In this document: positions 1 to 7,526 of the stretch, piece after piece
Numbering within the stretch: position 1 is the stretch's first letter
Layout of the letters: the number at the start of each line of letters is the position of its first letter
From: DASZFV01 sp036494575
GTDB lineage: Bacteria > Myxococcota_A > Polyangia > Fen-1088
Assembly: GCA_036494575.1 (NCBI GenBank)
Contig: DASXOE010000055.1
Span: forward strand, 1 to 32,918
Direction of reading: 5' to 3'
DNA length: 32,918 bases
Made by a program: the position numbers and the translations under genes
The notes under the pieces: generated by a model
Databases searched by the model: none
What the model was told of the DNA's origin: nothing
Seen by the model: only the letters and a program-made list of their open reading frames with translations

Positions 1-2
1 GC

Positions 3-446
3 GGGGGCGCCGTCGTTGGGCTCGTGATCGTGACCCACGGCGGCAGCGGGGCCTGCCTGCTCTCGGCGGCCGCCGAGATCGTGGGCGCCATCGAGGCCGC
101 CGCGTCGATAGCGGTCGTCGTCGGCGAGGACTTCAGCGACACCGTGCGCCGCGTCGCCCACGCTTGCGACGGCGTCGACTCGGGCGCGGGCATCATCATC
201 CTCGTCGACATCCACGGTTCGTCCGAGTTCCAGGCCTGCCTCTCGATGGTCGACGGTTCGCGCCCCGTCGAGATCGTCTGCGGCGTCAACCTGCCCATGC
301 TCATCAAGCTCGCGACCGTCGACCGGCGCTCGCTGCGCCCGGCGGAGATCGCCGACCTCCTCAAGGAGGTAGGCAAGCGCTCGATCCGGCTCGGGTCGGA
401 GCTCACGGGCAAGATCACCGGCGTTCACCCCGGAGAGACACGATGA
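3..446 (+). CDS. PTS EIIA component, mannose family (5' end probably outside window)
   Basis: Phosphotransferase EIIA domain of the mannose/sorbose type, which accepts phosphate from HPr. The beta-strand VIVTHGGSG carries the expected phosphorylated His (codon 36-38). The second conserved block reads LVDIHGSSEFQA where the family usually has LVD-x-x-GGSPFN-A. GVNLPMLIKLA near the middle is the usual third block. The reading frame is open to the window edge and the residues before GTG 24 (VVGLVIVTHG) already look like the family's first strand, so the true start is probably at or beyond base 1; GTG 24 is the only visible internal start. The stop overlaps the HPr start (ATGA). No EIIB or EIIC domain is seen, so a regulatory rather than sugar-transport role is inferred. 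Confidence 0.85.
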   Translation, partial: GGAVVGLVIVTHGGSGACLLSAAAEIVGAIEAAASIAVVVGEDFSDTVRRVAHACDGVDSGAGIIILVDIHGSSEFQACLSMVDGSRPVEIVCGVNLPMLIKLATVDRRSLRPAEIADLLKEVGKRSIRLGSELTGKITGVHPGETR

Positions 447-730
447 TGCTCCAGCCAGCCGAGCGAGAGGTCCGCATCCGCAACCAACTCGGGATGCACG
501 CGCGCGCCGCGGTGAAGTTCGTCCAGCTCGCGAACCAGTACCGCTCCGAGGTCAAGGTGCGCAAGGACGGCAACGACGCCAACGGCAAGAGCATCATGGG
601 CCTGCTGACGCTCGTCGCGGCCGTCGGATCGACCATGACGATCGTCTGCGAGGGCGATGACGCCGAGAAGGCCGTCGCGGCGCTCGCGGCGCTCGTCGAA
701 GAGGGCTTTGGCGAGGGCACCGAGGCGTGA
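443..730 (+). CDS. ptsH: HPr phosphocarrier protein
   Basis: Small PTS phosphocarrier of 95 residues, the normal size. The active-site His is His19 in GMHARAA (the consensus is GLHARPA, so the Pro after Arg is Ala here). The regulatory serine region is KSIMG with Ser50, equivalent to Ser46 of classical HPr, which suggests HPr kinase could act on it. The ATG at 443 overlaps the stop of the EIIA gene by four bases, so the two are translationally coupled. It takes phosphate from Enzyme I, encoded just downstream, and passes it to the EIIA upstream. A longer frame extends upstream but only reads through the EIIA gene in another frame. Confidence 0.95.
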   Translation: MMLQPAEREVRIRNQLGMHARAAVKFVQLANQYRSEVKVRKDGNDANGKSIMGLLTLVAAVGSTMTIVCEGDDAEKAVAALAALVEEGFGEGTEA

Positions 731-789
731 GCCGCGTGGCAGACGCCCGCGACGCGCGCTCCACCGCCAGCCCCGCCAGGGAGCGCGTG

Positions 790-797
790 AGGAAGGG
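790..797 (+). promoter_or_regulatory. Ribosome binding site deciding a TTG start for ptsI
   Basis: AGGAAGGG lies six bases before TTG 804. No ATG or GTG fits the Enzyme I N-terminus, and this purine-rich block makes TTG 804 the convincing start. Confidence 0.7.
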
Positions 798-803
798 CGT
801 GCC

Positions 804-2567
804 TTGGAGCGTCTGACGGGCGTCGCCGCGTCCCCCGGCATCGCCATCGGCGTCGCGCACGTCCTCGGCAGCCGCGTCGACGTCCACGAGCGGCGCATCG
901 CCGCTGACGCCGTCGAGGCGGAGCTCCAGCGCTTCGACGTCGCGCTGCGCACGACGGACGAGCAGCTCGCCCGCATCCAGCAGCAGATCGCCCAGCGCGA
1001 AAGCGACGAGCATCAGTACCGTGTCCTCGAGGCGCACCGCCTCATGCTCTCCGACGTCCACCTCGTCGAGCAGACGCGGCGCCACATCCGCGAAGAGCAC
1101 ACGGGCGCCGAGTGGGCGGTGCGCAAGACCCTCGACCAGATCCAGGCCGTCTTCGCGCGCATCGAGGACCCGTACTTCCGCGACCGTCGCAGTGACTTCG
1201 CCTACGTCGGCGAGAACCTCCTGCGAAACCTCATGGGCGCGAGCGACGCGGCCGAGCCCGCCGAAGCCCCCAAGGGCAGCGTCGCCGTGGCGCACGAGCT
1301 GTCTCCCGCCGACGCCGCGCAGCTCGGCCGCGCCGAGGTCGTCGGTTTCTGCACCGAGGGCGGCGGCCGCACGTCGCACACGGCGATCATCGCGCGAGCC
1401 ATGGGCCTGCCGTACGTCGTGGGCGTAGAGGGCCTCGGCCACAAGGTGTGGTCGGGGATGACCCTCATCATCGACGGGTCGCGCGGCGAGGTCATCCTCG
1501 ACCCCGACGACGAGGCGCTCGGACGCTACCGCGCGCGCGCCGACGTCGCGCGCGAGCGCGCGCGCCACCTCGAGGCGACGCGCGACGCGCCCGCCGTCAC
1601 CGTCGACGGCGTGCAGATTCACCTCGCCGCCAACGTCGAGATGCTCGAGGAGATTCCGATCGCCGTCGATCTGGGCGCTGTTTCGGTGGGCCTGTTCCGC
1701 ACGGAGTTCCTCTACCTCGAGCGCCCCGACCTGCCGTCCGAGGACGAGCAGCACCTGCACGCCGTGGCGGCGCTCAAGAGCATGCAGGGCCGCCGCATCA
1801 CGTTCCGCACGCTCGACCTCGGCGGCGACAAGCTCCCGGCGTCCGTGCGCATCCCGAGCGGCACGAACCCCGCCATGGGCCTGCGCTCGATCCGCTACTC
1901 GCTCCACCGCCCGGACCTCTTCCGCACGCAGCTCCGCGCGCTTTACCGCGCGGCCACCGTGGGCCCCATGCAGCTCCTCTTCCCTCTCATCTCCGGCGTC
2001 GCCGAGCTGCGCGCCGCCAAGGAGATCTGCGCCGACGTGTGCGCCGACCTCGCGCGCGAGGGCGTGCCTCACGACCCCAAGGTGCCCATCGGCATCATGG
2101 TCGAGACGCCGAGCGCGGCCCTCATCTCCGATCTGCTGGCCGCCGAGTGCGATTTTCTCAGCATCGGCACCAACGATCTGATTCAGTACGCCCTGGCCGC
2201 CGACCGCGACGACGAGCACGTCGGGTACCTCTATCACCCGCTGCACCCGGCGATCCTGCGCGCGCTCAAGCAGGTCGTCCTCGGCGCGAACAAGGCGGGC
2301 AAGCCCGTCGCGATGTGCGGCGACATGGCGGGCGATCCGATGCTCGCGTGGGTGCTCCTCGGGCTCGGCCTGCGGAACTTCTCGATGGCGCCGCGCCAGA
2401 TCCCCGTCATCAAGTCCATCATCCGCTCGACGGACCTGTTCGACGCCGAACGCATGCTCGCCCAGGCGATGGCGATGAGCACGGAGACCGAGATCGAGGG
2501 CATGGTCTACCGCGCCATGCGCGAGCGCTTCCCGGCGGAAGTGAGCGAAGGCGAAGGCGAAGGCTAA
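804..2567 (+). CDS. ptsI: Phosphoenolpyruvate-protein phosphotransferase (Enzyme I)
   Basis: First enzyme of the PTS: it autophosphorylates from phosphoenolpyruvate and hands the phosphate to HPr. With the TTG start it has 587 residues, close to the usual 570-590, and begins MERLTGVAASPGIAIG as the family does. The phosphorylated His is His192 in GGRTSHTAI (Escherichia coli His189). The PEP-binding domain shows FRTEFLY, TLDLGGDK and the active-site Cys505 in MCGDMAGDP. It follows HPr by about 70 bases and completes the EIIA-HPr-EI chain. All catalytic residues are present, so the enzyme should be active. Confidence 0.96.
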   Translation: MERLTGVAASPGIAIGVAHVLGSRVDVHERRIAADAVEAELQRFDVALRTTDEQLARIQQQIAQRESDEHQYRVLEAHRLMLSDVHLVEQTRRHIREEHTGAEWAVRKTLDQIQAVFARIEDPYFRDRRSDFAYVGENLLRNLMGASDAAEPAEAPKGSVAVAHELSPADAAQLGRAEVVGFCTEGGGRTSHTAIIARAMGLPYVVGVEGLGHKVWSGMTLIIDGSRGEVILDPDDEALGRYRARADVARERARHLEATRDAPAVTVDGVQIHLAANVEMLEEIPIAVDLGAVSVGLFRTEFLYLERPDLPSEDEQHLHAVAALKSMQGRRITFRTLDLGGDKLPASVRIPSGTNPAMGLRSIRYSLHRPDLFRTQLRALYRAATVGPMQLLFPLISGVAELRAAKEICADVCADLAREGVPHDPKVPIGIMVETPSAALISDLLAAECDFLSIGTNDLIQYALAADRDDEHVGYLYHPLHPAILRALKQVVLGANKAGKPVAMCGDMAGDPMLAWVLLGLGLRNFSMAPRQIPVIKSIIRSTDLFDAERMLAQAMAMSTETEIEGMVYRAMRERFPAEVSEGEGEG

Positions 2568-2582
2568 AGGGCGGGCGTGGGC

Positions 2583-3077
2583 ATGATCCGCCGGGCGCGC
2601 GAGGACGACTGGGGGAGAGCGCGCGCGCTGTGGCGCGAGGCCGACGACCTGCACGCGCAGCTCGCGCCCGCGTATTTTCGCAAGGCGGCGCGCGCCGAGC
2701 GCGAGTGGCGCGAGCTGCTCACCTCGGCGGACACGGCGGTCTTCGTGGCCGAGGACGGCGATGGCCAAGAGGGCAGGGAGGGCGGCCGCGCGGCCGCCGG
2801 GCTCACGGGAGTGGTCTCGGTGCGCGTCTACGAGACGCCGCCCGATCCGGCGATGGTGCCGCTGCGCCGCGGACACGTCGAGATGCTCGTCGTGACGGGC
2901 GCGCGCCGTCGCGGCGGTGTGGGCGCGCGGCTCATGGCGGAGGTCGCGGCCTGGGCGCGCCGCCAAGGCGCGGCCGAGCTGGTCCTCACGGTGTGGTCCG
3001 GCAACCGCGCCGCCGAGGCATTCTACGATCGCCTCGGCTACCGCGAGCTGTCTCGCGTGCTGCACTCGAAGCTCTGA
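2583..3077 (+). CDS. GNAT-family N-acetyltransferase
   Basis: Acetyl-CoA dependent N-acetyltransferase of about 164 residues. The N-terminus MIRRAREDDW is the usual first strand and helix. The acetyl-CoA pyrophosphate-binding loop is RRRGGVGARLM, preceded by VEMLVVTGA. The C-terminal block NRAAEAFYDRLGYRE is the usual GNAT ending. ATG 2583 is preferred because it matches family starts, but GTG 2577 two codons upstream is possible. It starts about 15 bases after ptsI and may be cotranscribed. The acetylated substrate cannot be read from the sequence. It ends eight bases before the convergent permease gene. Confidence 0.85.
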   Translation: MIRRAREDDWGRARALWREADDLHAQLAPAYFRKAARAEREWRELLTSADTAVFVAEDGDGQEGREGGRAAAGLTGVVSVRVYETPPDPAMVPLRRGHVEMLVVTGARRRGGVGARLMAEVAAWARRQGAAELVLTVWSGNRAAEAFYDRLGYRELSRVLHSKL

Positions 3078-3085
3078 AGGCCCGC

Positions 3086-3883
3086 TCAGGCTGGCGCGGG
3101 CGGCCGGTTGGCCGCCTTGGCGCGGCGCGCCCAGAAGAGGTAGAGCAGGGGCGCCGCGAGCAGCGAATAGGACAGCAGGTGGCCGATGCGCCCGTCGGGC
3201 CCGACGATCTCGGTGGCGTCGTGGAAGGCGCGGCTGCCCTCGATGACGCCGCTCTCGGCGAGCTCGTGGACACCATAGATGACGAGCTGGACGAGGAACA
3301 CGCCGAGGAAGATCGAGGTGACTTTGAGCACGACGCCGAGATTCAGCCGGTGCGCGAAGCGCGTCCAGGTCCAGGCGATGACGGCCGCGAGGACGAGGCC
3401 GGCCGTGGCGCCCGCGACGACGTCGGCCGTCTTGATCGCGAACGCCTGCACGCCGAGGTAAAAGACGGCCTCGAGCCCTTCGCGCGTCACGAGGATGGCC
3501 GTCACGAGCGCGACGCCCGCGAGAGAGCGCGCGCGCGTCGGCGAGGCGCCCTCGACGCCCGCCATCCGGACGCCCGCCATTCGCTCGACGCGGGCCTCGA
3601 TCGCGCCCTTGATGCGACGGCCGACGCGCACGGCCTGCCACAGCAGCGCGCCCACGAAGCCGGCGGCCATGAAGGCGCCCACGCCCTCGTAGAGCGGCTG
3701 GTTCGGCACCTGCTGCCAGAGCCAGGCGCCGAGGATGCACGTCACGACCGAGAGGCCGAGGCCCACGTGGACGCCGCGCAGGAGCGCCGCCCGACCCGTC
3801 TTGCGCAGGTAGGCGCTGATGACGCCCACGATGAGGAAGGACTCGAGTCCCTCCCGGAAGGTCACCAGCAGCGACTGCAACAT
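3086..3883 (-). CDS. FTR1-family iron permease
   Basis: Inner-membrane protein of 265 residues with about seven hydrophobic segments. The two REGLE motifs diagnostic of the FTR1/EfeU iron permease family are at residues 10-14 (TFREGLESF) and 134-138 (TREGLEAVF); the glutamates bind iron. Fungal Ftr1 pairs with a multicopper oxidase and bacterial EfeU with EfeO and EfeB; no such partner lies next to it here. It is divergent from the secreted TPR gene. The start at 3883 puts the first REGLE near the N-terminus as expected. No clear ribosome binding site is seen, and a TATATT box lies only eight bases upstream of the ATG. Confidence 0.88.
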   Translation of the reverse strand: MLQSLLVTFREGLESFLIVGVISAYLRKTGRAALLRGVHVGLGLSVVTCILGAWLWQQVPNQPLYEGVGAFMAAGFVGALLWQAVRVGRRIKGAIEARVERMAGVRMAGVEGASPTRARSLAGVALVTAILVTREGLEAVFYLGVQAFAIKTADVVAGATAGLVLAAVIAWTWTRFAHRLNLGVVLKVTSIFLGVFLVQLVIYGVHELAESGVIEGSRAFHDATEIVGPDGRIGHLLSYSLLAAPLLYLFWARRAKAANRPPAPA

Positions 3884-3891
3884 GAACGTGA

Positions 3892-3897
3892 AATATA
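3892..3897 (-). promoter_or_regulatory. Possible -10 element for the iron permease gene
   Basis: On the minus strand this reads TATATT, in a short AT-rich patch of otherwise GC-rich DNA. TTGGCG lies 19 bases further upstream as a weak -35. If real, transcription would start almost at the ATG, giving a leaderless message, which would agree with the missing ribosome binding site. No Fur box was recognised. Confidence 0.3.
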
Positions 3898-3988
3898 CCG
3901 TGGAGGGGCGCGCGTGCGCCAAGACGCTGCGTCGGGGTCGGTGGTACTCTGGAAATCCCGGTACCCGGCACCCACTCTCGGAGGCAGC

Positions 3989-4885
3989 ATGCAGAGACAG
4001 ACAGCGGCCCTCACGCTCGGCACGCTCGGCTTGACGCTGGCCTTGGCGCTGGTGGCCCCCGGGCTCGCGCGCGCCGACGAGGCCGCCGGGCACTACACGC
4101 TCGCCCTGCAGTACAAGCGTGAAGGCAAGGTGCCCGACGCCATCGCCGAGTGCCAGAAGGCCATCCAGATGCGCCCCGACTACGCCGCCGCCCACCTCAC
4201 GCTCGGAAACCTCTTTCGGGGCGAGGGCGACTACGCGCGCGCCGCGGGCGAGTTCGAGAAGACGGTGAAGCTGCAGCCCAAGGACGCGACGGCGCGCAGC
4301 AACCTCGGCGCGGCCTACGTGCGCCTCAAGCGCCTCGACGACGGCATCCGCGAGCTCGAGACGGCGCTCGACCTCAAGCCCGACGACTACGAGACGCGCG
4401 TTTCGCTCGGCTTCGCGTACAAGCAGAAGGGCGACTACAAGCACGCCATCGAACACTTGCAGAAGGCCACCGAGGTCAAGCCCGACGCCGCGGAGGCGTG
4501 GACCAACCTGGGCATCGCCAAGTCCAAGACCGACGACCGCGACGGTGCCATCACGGCGCTGCGCAAGGCCATCACGCTGCGGCCCGAGGACGCCGATCTT
4601 CACTTCGACCTGGCCGTGGTCTTTCGCCGCGAGCGCAAGACCGACGAGGCCATCGCCGAGTACCGGCTGGCGCTCGACAAGGACCCGAGGTACGCGCCCG
4701 CCTACTACGACCTCGGCGTGCTGTATTCGCAGGAGAAGAAGACCAACGAGGCGCGCGAGGCCTTCGAGAACTACCTCAAGTACGGTACCCACGAGGACGC
4801 CGCCTCGCGCAAGGACGCCGAAGACCGCCTCAAGACCTTCAAGGGCGCCGACGACGGTAAGGCGGCGACAGAGAAACGAAAATAG
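3989..4885 (+). CDS. Secreted tetratricopeptide-repeat protein
   Basis: Protein of 298 residues. A signal peptide (MQRQTAAL, a hydrophobic stretch, then ARA-DE near residue 29) is followed almost entirely by about seven TPR units of 34 residues. The units repeat patterns such as AAHLTLGNL, ARSNLGAAY, AWTNLGIAK and AYYDLGVLY. TPR arrays are protein-protein scaffolds; no catalytic domain is present. It is probably periplasmic, as no lipobox or membrane anchor is seen. GGAGG four bases before ATG 3989 fixes the start. The C-terminus is short and charged (DDGKAATEKRK). It is divergent from the FTR1 gene, sharing about 105 bases of upstream DNA. A specific role cannot be assigned. Confidence 0.88.
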   Translation: MQRQTAALTLGTLGLTLALALVAPGLARADEAAGHYTLALQYKREGKVPDAIAECQKAIQMRPDYAAAHLTLGNLFRGEGDYARAAGEFEKTVKLQPKDATARSNLGAAYVRLKRLDDGIRELETALDLKPDDYETRVSLGFAYKQKGDYKHAIEHLQKATEVKPDAAEAWTNLGIAKSKTDDRDGAITALRKAITLRPEDADLHFDLAVVFRRERKTDEAIAEYRLALDKDPRYAPAYYDLGVLYSQEKKTNEAREAFENYLKYGTHEDAASRKDAEDRLKTFKGADDGKAATEKRK

Positions 4886-4905
4886 TGAGCGCAGCGCGGC
4901 CGAGG

Positions 4906-4920
4906 CCTCGCGAAGCGAGG
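4906..4920. terminator. Stem-loop between convergent genes
   Basis: CCTCGC and GCGAGG form a perfect six-base stem with a GAA loop, in the 90-base gap between the convergent TPR and porin-like genes. There is no T-tract on either side, so it is only a candidate bidirectional transcript end or a dispersed GC-rich repeat. Confidence 0.35.
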
Positions 4921-4975
4921 GGGTGGCGGCAGGGCGTGCAGGAGCCGAGGTGCCGCGCGGAGCGTCCCCGTCAGA

Positions 4976-6928
4976 TCAAAACCGTACGCCCATGAAGATC
5001 CGGAGCGTCTGGGCGGCCGTTGTGCCGGCGCCGTTGTCGCCCCACAGCGAGACGGGGCGCGAGAGGGCGGCCATCGGGAAGAAGAGGGCCCAGGTCACGC
5101 CGCCGTAGACGCCTTCGCCCGTGTTCCGGTAGTTGACGCCCAGGTCGCCCTCGAGGCCATAGTTGATGGAGTTACCCGGCGTCGAGACCGGCACCTGCGC
5201 CACGCTATAGATGACGCTGCCGTTGAGACCGATGGCGCGGTTCTGCCCGAGGTCGAACCAGTAAGCCGTCTGCGGCTTGACGTAGAGGGCGTTCGTCACC
5301 GTCCCCATGATGTGACGAAAGAGGATCTCGTCGACGTGGTAGTCGGGCGAGAAATGAAAGTCGTTGATGGCGTGATCGCCGGCCGGCTGCTGCACGAACT
5401 TCCAGCGGTAGTTGAGGTATTGGCTCGGGTCCTCGGCCTGGTCGCCCGTCGCGCCGCCCGTCTCGAGGCCGACGAAGAACGCATCGCGATAGAGCTTGAG
5501 CTCGCCCGCGACGACCCAGCCGAGCTGGCGCAGCGTGACCTGCTGCTGATCGACGGCGAGGACGCCCGGGTGATCGATCTTGCCGAACACGCCGATGCCC
5601 TCGAACTCCAGCGTGAGCGCCTTGTAATAGAACTTGGCCCACACGTCGGGCGTCACCGAGAGCGCGCCGAGGTACTCGGCCTTGTTGAGCTGCTCCGGCG
5701 TGAGGGGCTGCGGGCCCGTCGTGGACATCGCCGCGTTGGTCGTCGCGTCCATGGGAGTCACGGTGTTGCCCTGGTTGCGGTAGACGACCTGCAGACCGTA
5801 GTTCAGCACAGGCTCGCCACGATCGATGCGCTCGCGCAGCTGGACGGGGTTGTCCCGCCGCGCGATTGAGGCCATGAGCTGGAGGACGTCGTCGTTCTGT
5901 GACAGGTCGTACGGATATCCGTACGGCGACATCTGGCCCAGGTTGAGCTGCTGCGACGTGTAGCCCTGCGGTCCGAGATCCCACGCGACCGCGATCTGGT
6001 GGCCGTAGAGCTGCGTGAGCGCCATTACGCGGTCGACGGTCGTGCCGACGTCGCAATCGGGACAGCCGCCGTCGTTGTAGGCGATGCCGCGGCCCCAGTG
6101 CCAGGGCATGCGCCCGAAGCGCACCGAGCCGAACTCGCTGTCGATCTCGGCCCAGGCGCGCTTGGCGACGATGCTCGAGGCGAAGCCGTTCTGGCCGATC
6201 TGCGGCGGGTCCTGCGTCGTGTACTGGAAAGCCGTGGGCGCCACGCCGTTGAGCGACGTCGGCGACACCATGCCGTTGACCATGGTGGCCGCGGGCCGGT
6301 TGTAACCCGGGATGCCCGCGAGCGAGTCGGGCGTGGAACCGAGGAGCGTGTTGTCGAGGACGTCGAACTGCGCGTGCACCCGCACCATGTCGGTGACGTT
6401 GAGCGTGGGCTCGAGGCGCAGGCGCAGATTGGCGCCGCCGATGTTCTTGTGGTCGCAAGGCGCGCCCGCGTTCCCTGCCTTGTTGATGATCGCCGAGCCG
6501 CCAGCCGACGTGGCGCCCGTCGGCCGCGCGCACTCGAGCGGAACCGGGAAGGGCGGCAGCCCGAAGAGCGCCGGGCTTCCGTCGGGGAGCGTCGTCGGCA
6601 GCGCCGAGTAGCCCTGGCCGAGGAAGAAGTTGTGCATGTAGTCCGCGCGCAGTCGCAGGTAGCCGTCGACCTCGAAGATCTGGAGCTTGCGCTTGTTCTG
6701 CTCGGGGTAGCCGGCGAGCGGCTCGAGGTCGGTCGGGCGCGCGGCCTCCTCGGGCGCTTCCTCTGCCGGGCCTTCTTCCTTGGGCTCTTGCCCCGTGGGC
6801 GGCGCGCCCATGCCGCCGCCCGGCTGGCCCATGCCGCCCATCTGGGCGCGCACGGCGGCCCCGCGCGGCAGACCGAGGAGCAGCGCGAGCCCGGCGGCCG
6901 CGCCCAGGAGCCTTCGGCCGCGCGTCAT
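4976..6928 (-). CDS. Putative outer-membrane porin-like protein, myxobacterial
   Basis: Exported protein of 650 residues. The signal peptide has the n-region MTRGRRLL, a hydrophobic core and the cleavage motif VRA-QM near residue 30. A Gly/Met/Pro-rich and then acidic Glu/Pro-rich spacer follows, to about residue 75. The remainder has many alternating aromatic/hydrophobic strands (for example DGYLRLRADYMHNFF, AEIDSEFGSVRFGRMPWHWG) and ends TLRIFMGVRF, a terminal aromatic typical of outer-membrane beta-barrels. It resembles large conserved proteins of Myxococcota of unknown function (possibly the TIGR04551 group, from memory). ATG 6928 overlaps the stop of the epimerase-like gene (ATGA), so the two are cotranslated; an ATG at 6958 would begin inside that gene. 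The substrate, if any, is unknown. Confidence 0.75.
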   Translation of the reverse strand: MTRGRRLLGAAAGLALLLGLPRGAAVRAQMGGMGQPGGGMGAPPTGQEPKEEGPAEEAPEEAARPTDLEPLAGYPEQNKRKLQIFEVDGYLRLRADYMHNFFLGQGYSALPTTLPDGSPALFGLPPFPVPLECARPTGATSAGGSAIINKAGNAGAPCDHKNIGGANLRLRLEPTLNVTDMVRVHAQFDVLDNTLLGSTPDSLAGIPGYNRPAATMVNGMVSPTSLNGVAPTAFQYTTQDPPQIGQNGFASSIVAKRAWAEIDSEFGSVRFGRMPWHWGRGIAYNDGGCPDCDVGTTVDRVMALTQLYGHQIAVAWDLGPQGYTSQQLNLGQMSPYGYPYDLSQNDDVLQLMASIARRDNPVQLRERIDRGEPVLNYGLQVVYRNQGNTVTPMDATTNAAMSTTGPQPLTPEQLNKAEYLGALSVTPDVWAKFYYKALTLEFEGIGVFGKIDHPGVLAVDQQQVTLRQLGWVVAGELKLYRDAFFVGLETGGATGDQAEDPSQYLNYRWKFVQQPAGDHAINDFHFSPDYHVDEILFRHIMGTVTNALYVKPQTAYWFDLGQNRAIGLNGSVIYSVAQVPVSTPGNSINYGLEGDLGVNYRNTGEGVYGGVTWALFFPMAALSRPVSLWGDNGAGTTAAQTLRIFMGVRF

Positions 6929-7353
6929 GCCGGTTTCCCGCCGTGGCCCGCGGCGCACAGCTCGAACAGGACGCCGCCCGTCGCGGCGGGATGCAGGAAG
7001 GCCACCCAGTGGCCGCGCGCTCCCAGGCGGGGCGTCTCGTCGATGAGGCGCACGCCGGCGGCCTTGAGGGTGGCCAGGGCGGCGGGCAAGTCGTCGACCT
7101 CGAAGCAGACGTGGTGCAGGCCGGGGCCGCGCGCGTCGAGGAAGCGCTGCAAGCTCTCGTTGCCGGCGGGCGCGCAGAGCTCGAGCGCCGCGCCGTCCCC
7201 GTCTGCCAGCAGGAAGGCGACATCGGTCTTCTGGCCCGCGACGTGCTCGCGCGCCCCGACCGCGAGGCCGAACAGGCCCGCGAGTTGCTTCGAGGAGGCG
7301 TCGCGATCGGCGACGGCGATGGCGACGTGGTCGATGCGCTTGACCTTGATCAT
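6925..7353 (-). CDS. Methylmalonyl-CoA epimerase-like VOC protein
   Basis: Vicinal-oxygen-chelate protein of 142 residues, the usual length of methylmalonyl-CoA epimerase, which interconverts (R)- and (S)-methylmalonyl-CoA in propionate metabolism. The start MIKVKRIDHVAIAV has the first metal-ligand His9. Further candidate ligands are Glu58 in ALELC, His81 in GLHHVCFEV and Glu131 in GVLFELC. Glu36 in REHV fits the catalytic base position. The C-terminal FLHPAATGGVLFELC is very close to the epimerase consensus. ATG 7353 is chosen over an ATG at 7404 because it matches the family N-terminus. No mutase genes are nearby; it heads a two-gene unit with the porin-like gene. Another VOC activity cannot be excluded. 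Confidence 0.85.
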   Translation of the reverse strand: MIKVKRIDHVAIAVADRDASSKQLAGLFGLAVGAREHVAGQKTDVAFLLADGDGAALELCAPAGNESLQRFLDARGPGLHHVCFEVDDLPAALATLKAAGVRLIDETPRLGARGHWVAFLHPAATGGVLFELCAAGHGGKPA

Positions 7354-7404
7354 TGACGGCGAAATGTGGGCGGGCACGGGCGGTCCGGCTAAAAAGGTCC
7401 GCAA

Positions 7405-7410
7405 CTTATA
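7405..7410 (-). promoter_or_regulatory. Possible -10 element for the epimerase/porin-like unit
   Basis: On the minus strand TATAAG (five of six to consensus) lies about 50 bases before ATG 7353, in the AT-rich patch 7390-7440. The sequence 16 bases upstream, TTTCAA, is a poor -35. Confidence 0.35.
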
Positions 7411-7526
7411 TCAGCAGGCTATCCATTTGAAAGTGGAATGCTGACGTTTCGTCCCTATCATGCGGAGACGACGATGCGGACTTTGACCCCGGCGCGCCGT
7501 GGCCGGTTGCCTGTGCCGGGGCGGCC

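Noticed and set aside
594..3971. Very long open frame of 1125 codons on the minus strand
   Set aside because: It is an Arg/Ala/His-rich shadow of ptsI, the GNAT gene and the permease, with no recognisable domain; long shadow frames are common at this GC content.
1448..3988. N-terminal part of the long plus frame ending in the TPR gene
   Set aside because: Only the part from ATG 3989 has a signal peptide, a ribosome binding site and TPR units; the rest overlaps ptsI, the GNAT and permease genes out of frame.
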